The notes: generated by a model not told the origin, from the sequence alone. A DNA stretch of 39,779 nucleotides from Candidatus Krumholzibacteriota bacterium (GCA_024277025.1 JAJRWA010000002.1:1-39779), one strand, 5' to 3'; shown: positions 9,214 through 16,561, numbered from the stretch's first letter. Translations and numbers: made by a program.

Positions 9214-9229
9214 GACCCTCAGCTTGGGA
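9214..9229 (+). repeat. Third, 16-bp partial copy of the att core
   Basis: The 16-mer GACCCTCAGCTTGGGA is identical to the anticodon-arm part of both att cores. It sits just upstream of the preferred integrase start (GTG 9255), or inside the gene if GTG 9207 is used. It could be a relic of an earlier insertion or a regulatory site; the function is unknown. Confidence 0.7.
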
Positions 9230-9254
9230 GGTTGAGGACCGGGCGGGAGCAAAG

Positions 9255-10505
9255 GTGAGCAGCAAATCAGAGCCCCTTCGTTTCACAAATCCAAAACTCA
9301 AGGCCGTGTGCCCGCCAGACAAAGGGCGGCTATACCTGCGGGATTCCTTGGTCCCAGGACTGATTCTTGACGTGACCAGCAAGGGGGCAAAAACCTTTCG
9401 GTTGTACAAGAAAGTCAATGGTCGGCCGCGCCGCATCTTTATTGCCGCCTTCACGGGTGACAATCTGACCGAGGCGAGAAACGAAGCGAAGATCCTTTCA
9501 GGCAAACTAGCCGCCGGCGCCGACCTTGAAGGGGACGTTGTGTCACGCGGCGGGGGGGCGGCCCTTGGTGTGTACTTTGATCGCTGGATTGAACGATACG
9601 CAAAGCCCCACCGCCCCGGTACATGGCGGCACGACCAGCAGCTTTTTGATGGCCATATCCGGCCGGTGCTTGGGAATCGGCCCCTCCGGGCCATTCAGCA
9701 ACGACATATTAGGGCGCTCCACGCGCAGATTGCGGAGAAAGCCAGGGCCCGGGTAGCTGCACCAGGGCCGGCACCGAAAAGGAAAGACTCGGCCGGACAG
9801 CGGACCGCAAACAGAATGCTGCAACTCCTGAGTATTCTCTTCAACTGCGCCCGGGAGTGGAGCGACTACAACGGAGACAATCCAACCTCTGGTGTTCGAC
9901 GGTTCAAAGAGGGACGCCGCGAGCGGTATCTACTCCAGGATGAGGCACCTCGTTTTTTCGAGGCCTTGGCTGCACCCGAGACCCCGCTAGACACGCGGGA
10001 TTTTATTCTCCTGGGCCTTTTCACCGGGGCCCGCCGGGGTAATCTCATGGCCATGCGGTGGGCAGATGTAAGCACAGAGGCCCGTCTATGGACTATACCG
10101 GCGGAGACCACGAAGACAGACCGGCCTTATTACGTGCCCCTCGTTCCGCCGGCGGTTGCACTTATCGAGGAACGGAAGAAGACCGCCGTCAACGGAATGC
10201 CGTGGGTTTTTCCTGCAGCCAGCGCCAGCGGGCACATGGTCAGTTTTCAAAAGCAGTGGGCCGCTTTTCTGGCGCGTGCCGGCCTCAGTGATCTCCGGTT
10301 TCATGACCTGCGGCACACCCTGGCGAGTTGGCAGGCGATTGCTGGCACCTCTTTGGCGATCATCGGGCGCGGTCTCGGTCACAACAGCCCCACGACAACG
10401 AACAGGTACGCCCATATCAACGTTGACCCCGTGCGAGCCTCTATGGAGCAGGCCGCCGGAGCCCTTCTCCGTGCTGCCGACACAACGAGGGAGATAAATA
10501 GGTGA
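9255..10505 (+). CDS. int: Tyrosine recombinase / phage-type integrase
   Basis: Site-specific recombinase expected to insert the element into tRNA-Gly(CCC). Residues 1-80 resemble the DUF4102 arm-binding domain (LYLRDSLVPGLILDV, KTFRLYKKVNGRPRRI). A core-binding SAM-like domain follows, then the catalytic domain with Arg260 (TGARRGN), His350 and Arg353 (FHDLRHT), His376 (LGHNSPTTT) and the nucleophile Tyr385 (NRYAHI). All expected catalytic residues are present, so it looks functional. GTG 9255 is preferred because GGGAG lies five bases upstream; GTG 9207 would add 16 residues encoded by the partial att copy. The stop overlaps the next start (GTGA). Confidence 0.95.
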   Translation: MSSKSEPLRFTNPKLKAVCPPDKGRLYLRDSLVPGLILDVTSKGAKTFRLYKKVNGRPRRIFIAAFTGDNLTEARNEAKILSGKLAAGADLEGDVVSRGGGAALGVYFDRWIERYAKPHRPGTWRHDQQLFDGHIRPVLGNRPLRAIQQRHIRALHAQIAEKARARVAAPGPAPKRKDSAGQRTANRMLQLLSILFNCAREWSDYNGDNPTSGVRRFKEGRRERYLLQDEAPRFFEALAAPETPLDTRDFILLGLFTGARRGNLMAMRWADVSTEARLWTIPAETTKTDRPYYVPLVPPAVALIEERKKTAVNGMPWVFPAASASGHMVSFQKQWAAFLARAGLSDLRFHDLRHTLASWQAIAGTSLAIIGRGLGHNSPTTTNRYAHINVDPVRASMEQAAGALLRAADTTREINR

Positions 10506-11212
10506 ATCCCGAACCTCAATGGATTCCTCCGACACCGGACGAGATTTCCCGGTGGTTGCGGGAGGCCGCACTACAACCGGCCTCGAGGGAAAGGTTCTGT
10601 AGGATACTCTCTCTCCAAGCTCCGACATTTCGATCTGAGTATCTACGCGCCGAATTGGAGCACGTAGGGCAACCGAGTGTTTTCAGACGGGACCTGGGCA
10701 AGATTTGGGGACATTTGGCAAAAGCGGCTGATGGCATAGCAGCAATGGAGCCCGCGGAACAGATGCTTTTTGTGCGCGAGGTGGTAGTTCGCAGCCCGCC
10801 TGGGTTGCCGGCACCACCAGCTCGACCCGTTTCCCTTGATAACCTTCATGCCTACTTGGCTGATTGTGCCGCGTCTATTGCAGGCCTCTTGTCGGTCTTT
10901 CAGCAACCGCCGAGTTTCGATCTTTCTGACAGCGATCTGCAGGGTACGGAAAGCTGTCGCTGCGAGGAAATAAGACAATGTATAGATCGCGATATCATCA
11001 AGGTTTGGCGTTACTTGTCCCAGGAATGCTTAGACCTTGACCCTCCAAGGTCCCGGGAGTCGTGGTTCGTCTACGCTGCAGGCCGCTACCTCGATGTGCT
11101 TTTCCCTGGGCGTGGGATCGGAGTAGATCACAAGGTAACAGACGCTCTCAGTGAGAAAGATTCCGGAACACTGGGAGTCGGGGCTTTAAGGTGGCTGCAG
11201 GATTTGGTGTAG
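10502..11212 (+). CDS. Unknown protein co-translated with integrase
   Basis: I do not recognise this 236-residue protein. Its GTG start overlaps the integrase stop (GTGA, 10502-10505), which argues for a shared transcript and coupled translation. It has no clear signal peptide or membrane segment. The N-terminal half is helical with many charged residues, the middle has a proline-rich stretch (SPPGLPAPPARP), and a cluster ESCRCEEIRQC contains three cysteines. Base composition matches the rest of the element. It ends 19 bp before a strong terminator. By position it could act in integration control, immunity or another accessory role; none of these is shown by the sequence. Confidence 0.7.
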   Translation: MNPEPQWIPPTPDEISRWLREAALQPASRERFCRILSLQAPTFRSEYLRAELEHVGQPSVFRRDLGKIWGHLAKAADGIAAMEPAEQMLFVREVVVRSPPGLPAPPARPVSLDNLHAYLADCAASIAGLLSVFQQPPSFDLSDSDLQGTESCRCEEIRQCIDRDIIKVWRYLSQECLDLDPPRSRESWFVYAAGRYLDVLFPGRGIGVDHKVTDALSEKDSGTLGVGALRWLQDLV

Positions 11213-11231
11213 GTACAAACAGCCCACGAAC

Positions 11232-11270
11232 CGGCGCGGGGGGAAAGCAGCCCTCCGCGCCGTGTTTTTT
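11232..11270 (+). terminator. Rho-independent terminator after the integrase operon
   Basis: An 11-bp GC-rich stem (11232-11242 with 11252-11262, one G-U pair) is followed after two bases by six T (11265-11270). It separates the int operon from the HTH/rep genes and supports separate transcription of the two modules. Confidence 0.9.
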
Positions 11271-11420
11271 GGGGATTCCCTCTCAGGGTAAAGCGTTCAG
11301 AGTCCTTTGTGTTCGCACCGTTTTGTCAGATTCAACAAATCATTGTGTTTGCCCGCTTGTGCTAGCTGCCGCTCAATATAGGAACTCAGGAGCGGGTAGA
11401 TCTTAAGACAGGGGAGTACA

Positions 11421-11702
11421 ATGAAAAGCACGGCAGAATCTTCTTTTCCGACCTGCGAAGTCTTGCTTTCCCCCGATGAAGTAGCCTTTTGGCTTGGCGT
11501 CGAGGTGAATACTCTGGCGAAGTGGAGAATGAGGTCTAGCAAGGTGAATCTGACCTTCATCAAGGTGACTCACCAGCTGGTCAGATACCGCAAGTTAGAC
11601 GTGGATCGCTTCATCTCTGAATGCGCAACCACACCCGGGACCCCCTGCCTCAATGTCCTCGACAAAACTCAAGTGCGCACTTCCGCCGAGAGCCCCGACT
11701 GA
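11421..11702 (+). CDS. AlpA/excisionase-like helix-turn-helix protein
   Basis: A 93-residue protein with a winged HTH of the MerR/Xis/AlpA type: LLSPDEVAFWLGVEVNTLAKWR followed by the wing VRYRKLDVDRFISE (residues about 15-67). Such proteins act as excisionases or as transcriptional activators of phage-inducible islands. The ATG has GGGGAG five bases upstream. It is preceded by a 150-bp gap after the terminator, so a promoter for this module probably lies there, although I see no strong consensus. The stop overlaps the next gene's start (TGATG), so it probably leads an operon with the replication-type gene. The choice between Xis and AlpA role is open. Confidence 0.8.
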   Translation: MKSTAESSFPTCEVLLSPDEVAFWLGVEVNTLAKWRMRSSKVNLTFIKVTHQLVRYRKLDVDRFISECATTPGTPCLNVLDKTQVRTSAESPD

Positions 11703-12700
11703 TGGCCAGAGCATCAAGATACCGCCGGATTGAGGTCTCCTGGGTGGACGACGAGCGGCTTGTGCGCGCCTCGGGGGATGCGTTCCAAGCATATTGGGCG
11801 ATTCGTTGCGGCCCCGCTATGGGCCCCTGTGTGGGTCTATGTCGCGGGGGCGTCGGCCTCTTGATGGATCAGCGCAAGTGGGACTACGAACGCGCGGCCG
11901 CAGCCCTGAGCGAGATGAGCGAGGCCGGACTGGTCGTGCTTGACACGAAAGCCAATCTGATCTTTTTCCCAGGTGTCGCTTCTGCAGTTCCTCCCCCAAA
12001 CATTCAATCAATGAAGGCGGCGCTCGCAGAGGTGCATTCAATGCCAGAAAGCCCCCTTCGCAAAGAAATAGCCCAGGAGCTCGCCCAAGAATTCGAGCAA
12101 ATGAGCGACAAAGACAAGGGAGGCAAGGCCTCTGCCCTGCTTTCGGCACTTCTGGGTGACGGCTGTGTTGCTGCAACGCAGCCACAACACAGCCACAATA
12201 CGACCGCAGCGTACAATCATAGAGCAGATAGCAATAGCAATAGCAGAGAGGAAAGCACGGGCGAGAGCACGCCGAAGATCCGCCCTCCCTCCATTTCATT
12301 CGAGATTTCCCAGAAACAACAACGGTTCGTCGAGGACCTGCTGACTCCACACGGCTTGACACCGGCCGCCTGGCTTGCCGCAAACGGCGGGGGCCTTGTT
12401 TTCACGCCAGCCCATGTTGACCAGGTGGTCACTCAGTATAAGGGCCGGACGGGAGACCCCGCTGAGCGGGAGAAACAGGAAACTTACCGCAGGAATGCGG
12501 AATTGCGCCGCCTGCGGATCGAACTTCAGAGTCGGTTCGAGCAAGATCCCACAACAGACTTCCGGGCATGGATTACTTCAGCTGCGCCGGGGCCCAATCA
12601 TCGGCAACAACTCTTGGAGCAATTGAAGGAAATGGAAGCAGCGTCGGCCGCACAACGGCCCAGGGCAGGAGAGGCGCTTGTCGCGGGGGTGAAAGCGTGA
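11702..12700 (+). CDS. Phage replication-initiation-like winged-helix protein
   Basis: A 332-residue protein starting at ATG 11702, overlapping the HTH gene stop; a frame-open extension to 11621 is rejected as it lies inside that gene. The N-terminal 115 residues (RYRRIEVSWVDDERLVRAS, QAYWAIRCGP, RAAAALSEMSEAGLVVLD, then PPPNIQSMKAALAEV and MPESPLRKEI) match the winged-helix domain that begins many phage O-like or DnaD-like initiators. A hydrophilic linker rich in Asn, Ser, Thr and Glu follows (around ADSNSNSREESTGESTP). The C-terminal half is charged and helical. Inference: it initiates element replication or loads the host helicase. No helicase or primase motif is seen. Confidence 0.65.
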   Translation: MARASRYRRIEVSWVDDERLVRASGDAFQAYWAIRCGPAMGPCVGLCRGGVGLLMDQRKWDYERAAAALSEMSEAGLVVLDTKANLIFFPGVASAVPPPNIQSMKAALAEVHSMPESPLRKEIAQELAQEFEQMSDKDKGGKASALLSALLGDGCVAATQPQHSHNTTAAYNHRADSNSNSREESTGESTPKIRPPSISFEISQKQQRFVEDLLTPHGLTPAAWLAANGGGLVFTPAHVDQVVTQYKGRTGDPAEREKQETYRRNAELRRLRIELQSRFEQDPTTDFRAWITSAAPGPNHRQQLLEQLKEMEAASAAQRPRAGEALVAGVKA

Positions 12701-12960
12701 ACAGGGAACAGCACCAGCAACTGCTTGTGTCGTCGTATCGGGCACTCTTGGTGGTGGACAGCATTCTGGAGGCTGGAATTGACGACAATCACCTGGCAGG
12801 CGAGGACTGTGCCGCAGCACGGTTGGGCACAGAGATAGCCCTTCGCATGCTGGAAACTTTCGGCCCGGTAGTCGAGGCATTAGCCGACGCCCCCGTAGCC
12901 GACAAAAGACGCGTGCAAAAACTCTTGGATGAGATTGCAGAGCAAGAGCCCAATAAATAG
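12697..12960 (+). CDS. Small unknown protein of the replication/capsid module
   Basis: An 87-residue acidic, helical protein. The GTG start overlaps the stop of the replication-type gene (GTGA at 12697-12700), and GGGGG lies a few bases upstream, so coupled translation is likely. A longer frame starting at 12568 lies within the upstream gene and is rejected. No domain recognised. Its position between the rep-like gene and the capsid gene, 81 bp before the latter, gives no clear function. Confidence 0.65.
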   Translation: MNREQHQQLLVSSYRALLVVDSILEAGIDDNHLAGEDCAAARLGTEIALRMLETFGPVVEALADAPVADKRRVQKLLDEIAEQEPNK

Positions 12961-13041
12961 CCCAGCAGGTCAAGAGACGGACACGACAGAAATAGCTGGT
13001 GAGGCCAGGGACGGCTGCCGGGGAAGGAACGCGAACAGACG

Positions 13042-14922
13042 ATGACACAGAAGGCACAACAAAGATTGACCTACAGGACCGCTAAAGCGGCCGCGCGTGC
13101 GGTTGGAGAGGGTGAAGATAGGCTCGTCGAACTCTCTTTTGCGAGCGACATCATTCTTGACCGAGGGTACTACAGGGAGCAACTGGTTATCAGTCCTGAA
13201 TCAGTTCTATTGGAGCGCCTGACCGCCGAGGGACCCGTTCTGCTCACTCACGACCGCCGGCACCTTGTCGGCAAGGTCCTTAGGGTCTGGTTTGACCAGA
13301 ACAAGCTCCGCGCAGAAGTGAAATTCGGCCGCTCTCAGCCGGCCTTTGACGCCTATCGGGACGTTATAGACGGGATAAGAACGGGGGTTTCGGCTGGGTA
13401 CAAGATCCATCGCGCTGAGGAGTTCACGGCACCCGACGACCATATTCCAACGCTGCGCGTAACCCTCTGGGAGCCCTACGAAATCACGCTCGAACCCACG
13501 CCTGCAGATATCACGGTCGGAACCACTAGGGGCGCGTTGCCCCTCATTCCAAAAGGAGACAGAAGCATGCCTTCACCCACACCCACGACCACAATCCAGC
13601 CCTCCGGGCCTACGAAACACGCGGCCGCCAAGCGCTCCGACGACGAGTTGACCGAACTCCGCCGCCGGGAGGAGCTCCGGACTATTGGTCGCACATTTGG
13701 CGCGCCCGAGCACCTGGTTGAGCAGCACATTGCGGAGGGCTCACAACCGAATACCTTCCGGACGGCCGTTCTCGACAACATGGAGACCAAAGCCCGAGCA
13801 GGGGCCGTTGATCTGCGGGGGCCTCTCGGTCTTTCCCATCGCGACACCGAGCGTTACAGCTTGATCAAGGCACTGCGTGTTCTGGCTGATCCGCACGACC
13901 CGCACGTCCGCAACGCTGCCGGTTTCGAGCTTGAGGTCCACCGGGCATACGAGCAGGCGACTGGCAAGACAACGGATGGAATTTTCATTCCCCACGAGGC
14001 AATGGCCACCCGCGCCCTGACTCTCAGCGGTGGGGAGGGGTCGTCCCTGGTCGGGACCAGTCTGCTCGCGGGGGATTTCATCGGAGCTTTGCGCAACAAG
14101 TCCCTCGCGCTGAAGCTTTGTCGTCTCCTGCCCGGCTTGGTGGGCAATGTCTCCATACCTCGTCAAATCACGGCTGGCAATGCAGGGTGGGTGGCGGAAG
14201 AGGCCGACGCGCCAGAAGCGAACCAGACGTTTGACGCTGTGCAGATGACAGCCAAATCCCTTGCCGCCTACTCGTACCTTTCTCGCAAAATGCTCGTTCA
14301 GACGACTCCCGAGGCCGACGCTCTGGTGCAAGATGACCTGGTCGCCGCGGTCGCTAACGGACTCGACGGGGCGCTTGTCGCGGGGGCGGGGACCGGTGCG
14401 GAGCCGGCAGGGATTACCACCATCTCAGGAACCTACCCGGTGATTGGCGGACCTGACGGAGCCACTCTTGATTGGAACAAGGTTGTGGAGTTCGAGACGG
14501 GGGTTGCTGGGGGTAACGCCGATGTCGACGATATGGCATATCTAACGACTCCTGGGATTCGTGGCTCCCTCAAGGCCACAGAAAAGGCGACGGGCTCCGG
14601 TGCCTTCTGTTGGGAAGAAGTGGCGGCGGTTGGCCCTGACACCACGCTGAGGACCGCTGGTTACCTGAACGGGTTCGCAGCCTACGCTTCCAACCAGGTT
14701 CCGTCATCCCTGAGCAAGGGAACCGCAGTCGGGATCTGTCACGCCGTCATCTTTGGTGACTTCAAGCAGGCGGTGGTAGGATTGTGGGGCGCGCTTGATA
14801 TCAATCTGGACAGGGCAACGCCGGCGCTCAAGGGTGGGCTGCGCCTCGTGGTGTTCCAGGACGCCGATGTTGCGATTCGTACTCCGTCGTCCTTTGCGGT
14901 GATGAAGGACGCGCTCGCTTGA
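13042..14922 (+). CDS. HK97-type prohead protease fused to major capsid protein
   Basis: A 626-residue fusion. Residues 1-160 match the S78 prohead protease: LLTHDRRHLVGKV with His70, RTGVSAGYKI with Ser117, and the closing segment WEPYEITLEPTPAD. Residues from about 176 contain a charged helical region like the HK97 delta/scaffold domain. The HK97-fold shell protein follows: GNAGWVAEEADAPEANQTFD, SRKMLVQTTPEADALVQDDL, LVAGAGTGAEPAGI and, near the end, a P-domain-like segment. This is the structural gene of a phage-type capsid, matured by its own protease. An in-frame ATG with a strong Shine-Dalgarno sequence sits at the domain junction. No portal or large terminase gene adjoins it, unlike ordinary phage head operons. 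Confidence 0.9.
   Translation: MTQKAQQRLTYRTAKAAARAVGEGEDRLVELSFASDIILDRGYYREQLVISPESVLLERLTAEGPVLLTHDRRHLVGKVLRVWFDQNKLRAEVKFGRSQPAFDAYRDVIDGIRTGVSAGYKIHRAEEFTAPDDHIPTLRVTLWEPYEITLEPTPADITVGTTRGALPLIPKGDRSMPSPTPTTTIQPSGPTKHAAAKRSDDELTELRRREELRTIGRTFGAPEHLVEQHIAEGSQPNTFRTAVLDNMETKARAGAVDLRGPLGLSHRDTERYSLIKALRVLADPHDPHVRNAAGFELEVHRAYEQATGKTTDGIFIPHEAMATRALTLSGGEGSSLVGTSLLAGDFIGALRNKSLALKLCRLLPGLVGNVSIPRQITAGNAGWVAEEADAPEANQTFDAVQMTAKSLAAYSYLSRKMLVQTTPEADALVQDDLVAAVANGLDGALVAGAGTGAEPAGITTISGTYPVIGGPDGATLDWNKVVEFETGVAGGNADVDDMAYLTTPGIRGSLKATEKATGSGAFCWEEVAAVGPDTTLRTAGYLNGFAAYASNQVPSSLSKGTAVGICHAVIFGDFKQAVVGLWGALDINLDRATPALKGGLRLVVFQDADVAIRTPSSFAVMKDALA
13553..13569 (+). promoter_or_regulatory. 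Internal ribosome binding site and start for capsid alone
   Basis: AAGGAG at 13553-13558, eight bases before an in-frame ATG at 13567, lies exactly between the protease and scaffold/capsid domains. It is one of the best Shine-Dalgarno sequences in the element, better than that at 13042. It would give a 451-residue capsid precursor without protease, so protease could be made in smaller amounts. The arrangement recalls nested scaffold genes in phage head operons. Confidence 0.7.
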
Positions 14923-15230
14923 ACGATCGCTGACCCAGACCCCGGCGGAGGTGGGAGCGACTATACAAGTCCGCCATAGTGCCCGCGCGGCCGCCAAGCT
15001 GGCCCAGTTGTCTTTCGTGGCTGGGCGGGCCCACTTCCCGCGCTGGTGGACGGTCCCAGGTCCGCTTCTCCTGGGACCGTCACTGTTTGTGAGAGCGCGT
15101 CCGACCGCCGTCAGCACCCTCGGCTGCCAACACGAAATATCAAACCGCAATGCTGCGGGTCCTTCCCAGGGCGCCAATTAGCGGGTGTACGCGGGTTCGA
15201 AACGGCTCTAGTGTCTGGCCTATGGGTGCG
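14923..15230. other. Gene-free spacer after the capsid gene
   Basis: These 308 bp hold the 12-bp hairpin at 15049-15081 but no convincing gene. A 76-codon frame at 14951-15181 starts at GTG, runs through the hairpin and has no recognisable domain, so it is not annotated. The remainder shows no feature I can name. Confidence 0.5.
15049..15081 (+). terminator. Perfect 12-bp hairpin after the capsid gene
   Basis: GACGGTCCCAGG (15049-15060) and its exact complement (15070-15081) enclose a 9-nt loop. Only a weak T-run (ACTGTTTG) follows. It lies 127 bp after the capsid stop. It is most likely a terminator or RNA-stabilising hairpin, but a DNA operator is possible. Confidence 0.55.
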
Positions 15231-15327
15231 TGGGACAGTGCCGGAACCTGGGACATTATAATCCGTTGCAATAGCGCCCCTTAGAGTGTCCCGGTGGTCA
15301 AAGAGACAGAGCGGGGACACAGGGACA
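15231..15327 (+). promoter_or_regulatory. Promoter with repeated GGGACA motifs upstream of terS
   Basis: A perfect -10 TATAAT (15257-15262) is preceded by GGGACA (15232-15237) as a possible -35 with a long 19-bp spacer. GGGACA also occurs at 15250-15255, 15314-15319 and 15322-15327, and inverted (TGTCCC) at 15287-15292. Five copies within 96 bp around one promoter suggest repressor or initiator binding. The assignment is by pattern only. Confidence 0.5.
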
Positions 15328-15366
15328 GTTTGTTACAAACCATCAAAAGCCGAGGAGGTGCGAGTC

Positions 15367-15678
15367 TTGGGCTTGAGCATTCGAGCATACGCGCGCCATC
15401 GAAGGGCCCGGGGTCTACCTGGCGGCACAAGGAATGCTGTCGAAAAGGCCCTCAAGACTGGGCGTATTTCACGCAACAAGGCCGGCCGAATTGATCCAAA
15501 CAGGGCAGACGCCGCCTGGCTGAAGAACACAAACAAGAGAAAGCAGCGCGGGTCTGTTCGGTCCGTTGCGCGACCCGACCAGGTGGTGCCGCTCCTCCGG
15601 TCCGATGTTATCGCTGGGGTTAAGTCTGACCTTCAACAGATTCAGGAGGTCTTGCTCGCAATGCGGCCGCAGAGTTAA
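15367..15678 (+). CDS. Nu1-like small terminase subunit (TerS)
   Basis: A 103-residue basic protein. The segment SIRAYARHRRARG, then AVEKALKTGRISRN and GRIDPNRADAAWLKNT, follows the pattern of the Nu1-type HTH in phage small terminases (consensus like SLRAYARHRGVS ... AIKxGRI ... GRIDPxxADxxWxxNT). The C-terminal helix (DVIAGVKSDLQQIQEVLLAM) may serve oligomerisation. TTG 15367 is chosen because GAGGAGG lies eight bases upstream and homologous patterns begin here; GTG 15286 would put the promoter-proximal repeats inside the gene. TerS marks DNA for packaging. No large subunit is encoded in the element, so it would need a helper's motor, as in known phage satellites. Confidence 0.7.
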   Translation: MGLSIRAYARHRRARGLPGGTRNAVEKALKTGRISRNKAGRIDPNRADAAWLKNTNKRKQRGSVRSVARPDQVVPLLRSDVIAGVKSDLQQIQEVLLAMRPQS

Positions 15679-15696
15679 AAAGGTAGGAATATTAGG

Positions 15697-15726
15697 GTTG
15701 ACTCCCTGTCAACAAATGGATTAAAG
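15697..15726 (+). promoter_or_regulatory. Promoter with GTTGAC-N5-GTCAAC palindrome over the -35 box
   Basis: A perfect inverted repeat GTTGAC-TCCCT-GTCAAC (15697-15713) overlaps a -35 TTGACT (15698-15703), with TTAAAG (15721-15726) 17 bp downstream as a weak -10. TTAAAG is itself part of an inverted pair with CTTTAA at 15741-15746. The layout suits a repressible promoter for the two small genes that follow. Confidence 0.5.
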
Positions 15727-15771
15727 TCAGGGCCGACGTCCTTTAACCCCTAGCGACTGGGAGACTATAGC

Positions 15772-15891
15772 ATGACCAACGAGCAGAAGGAACTTCAGGC
15801 TGCAATCGACCGCGTGAAGGCCGCGACAAAGAACTACTTGGCCGCAATTGAGACGGCCGTCAACCGGAAGCCTTCGAGGGAATGTAAATGA
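15772..15891 (+). CDS. Very small unknown protein (39 aa)
   Basis: MTNEQKELQAAIDRVKAATK begins a 39-residue, fully helical, charged peptide. It is preceded by GGGAG eight bases upstream and by the palindromic promoter. Its TGA overlaps the next ATG (ATGA, 15888-15891), which strongly supports it as real despite the size. No family recognised; in the element context it could be a regulator or a capsid accessory peptide. Confidence 0.65.
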   Translation: MTNEQKELQAAIDRVKAATKNYLAAIETAVNRKPSRECK

Positions 15892-16079
15892 AAACCTGCA
15901 GCGACCAGGCGCAACCGCAGCTATCCGTTGAACAGAAGGCGGATCTCATTGTGGCTATGGTTGGTGATGATGTGATGAAGCTCGCTCGCCAGATCCGAAC
16001 GGAAATGGAAAGGGAGATAGTGGGGGCGGCCGGTCAAACAATCAAGCCATCTGGAAAGACCGCAGGCTTCCCGGAGTAA
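15888..16079 (+). CDS. Small unknown protein (63 aa)
   Basis: A 63-residue protein co-translated with the 39-residue gene through an ATGA overlap. The central part (SVEQKADLIVAMVGDDVMKLARQIRTEMEREI) would form an amphipathic helix. It starts MKTCSDQAQ, with a Cys at position 4 but no lipobox. Its last 46 bases overlap, tail to tail, the membrane protein gene on the other strand. Function unknown. Confidence 0.6.
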   Translation: MKTCSDQAQPQLSVEQKADLIVAMVGDDVMKLARQIRTEMEREIVGAAGQTIKPSGKTAGFPE

Positions 16080-16561
16080 TAGCCCAGCCAAGTCTGCGCA
16101 ACAATCAACATCACTGCTGCAATGCCGAGGCATAGGTTTCTGAGCTTGCCATATCGTTCTGCTCTCGGCAAAACATCTTTCAGATTCAGACGCACGAGCT
16201 CAGCCAACGACACCGCCTCATTGTAGTCTCGCTTCAGCGTATTTTGGTCTGCCTGTAACCCCGTTTCCAGATTGAGTGCGACATCTCCGGGCCCGTGTGC
16301 TTCCAAGCCTTGGGCCAATACACCTGCCGACTCGTTGTAGTGTAGGAGGTCAAAATTGAGCCGCTTGAGAACAACCACCGCCTCAATGCGCTTTAGCCCA
16401 AAAAGGAGTGAAAACAGAAGGCAAACCTCACCAATGTACTTGACCGTGTATGGTGTGACGCCCAGCGGCTCGGCCTGGAGATCCTTAAATAGGTACGCAA
16501 AAGCAGCAGCAGAGAGCCCGGCAATGTAGTAGTCGAACTTGTCACTGTTCCTCTCAGACAA
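16034..16561 (-). CDS. Unknown membrane protein, cargo gene of the element
   Basis: A 175-residue protein with three likely membrane segments: YYIAGLSAAAFAYLF near the start, YIGEVCLLFSLLFGL around residues 42-56 and LCLGIAAVMLIVAQTWLGYY near the end, with a soluble helical region between the last two. The TTG start has GGAG six bases upstream. It is the only gene of the element on this strand, is AT-richer than its neighbours and sits near the right att site, the usual place for cargo (moron) genes. Membrane proteins there often act in superinfection exclusion or defence, but nothing in the sequence shows this. Confidence 0.65.
   Translation of the reverse strand: MSERNSDKFDYYIAGLSAAAFAYLFKDLQAEPLGVTPYTVKYIGEVCLLFSLLFGLKRIEAVVVLKRLNFDLLHYNESAGVLAQGLEAHGPGDVALNLETGLQADQNTLKRDYNEAVSLAELVRLNLKDVLPRAERYGKLRNLCLGIAAVMLIVAQTWLGYYSGKPAVFPDGLIV

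Noticed and set aside
13042..14922. Encapsulin-type compartment instead of a phage capsid
   Set aside because: A fused S78 prohead protease, a nearby TerS-like gene and an integrase fit a phage-type capsid; no cargo enzyme is adjacent.
14951..15181. Possible 76-residue gene after the capsid
   Set aside because: It passes through a perfect 12-bp hairpin, has no convincing ribosome binding site and no domain.
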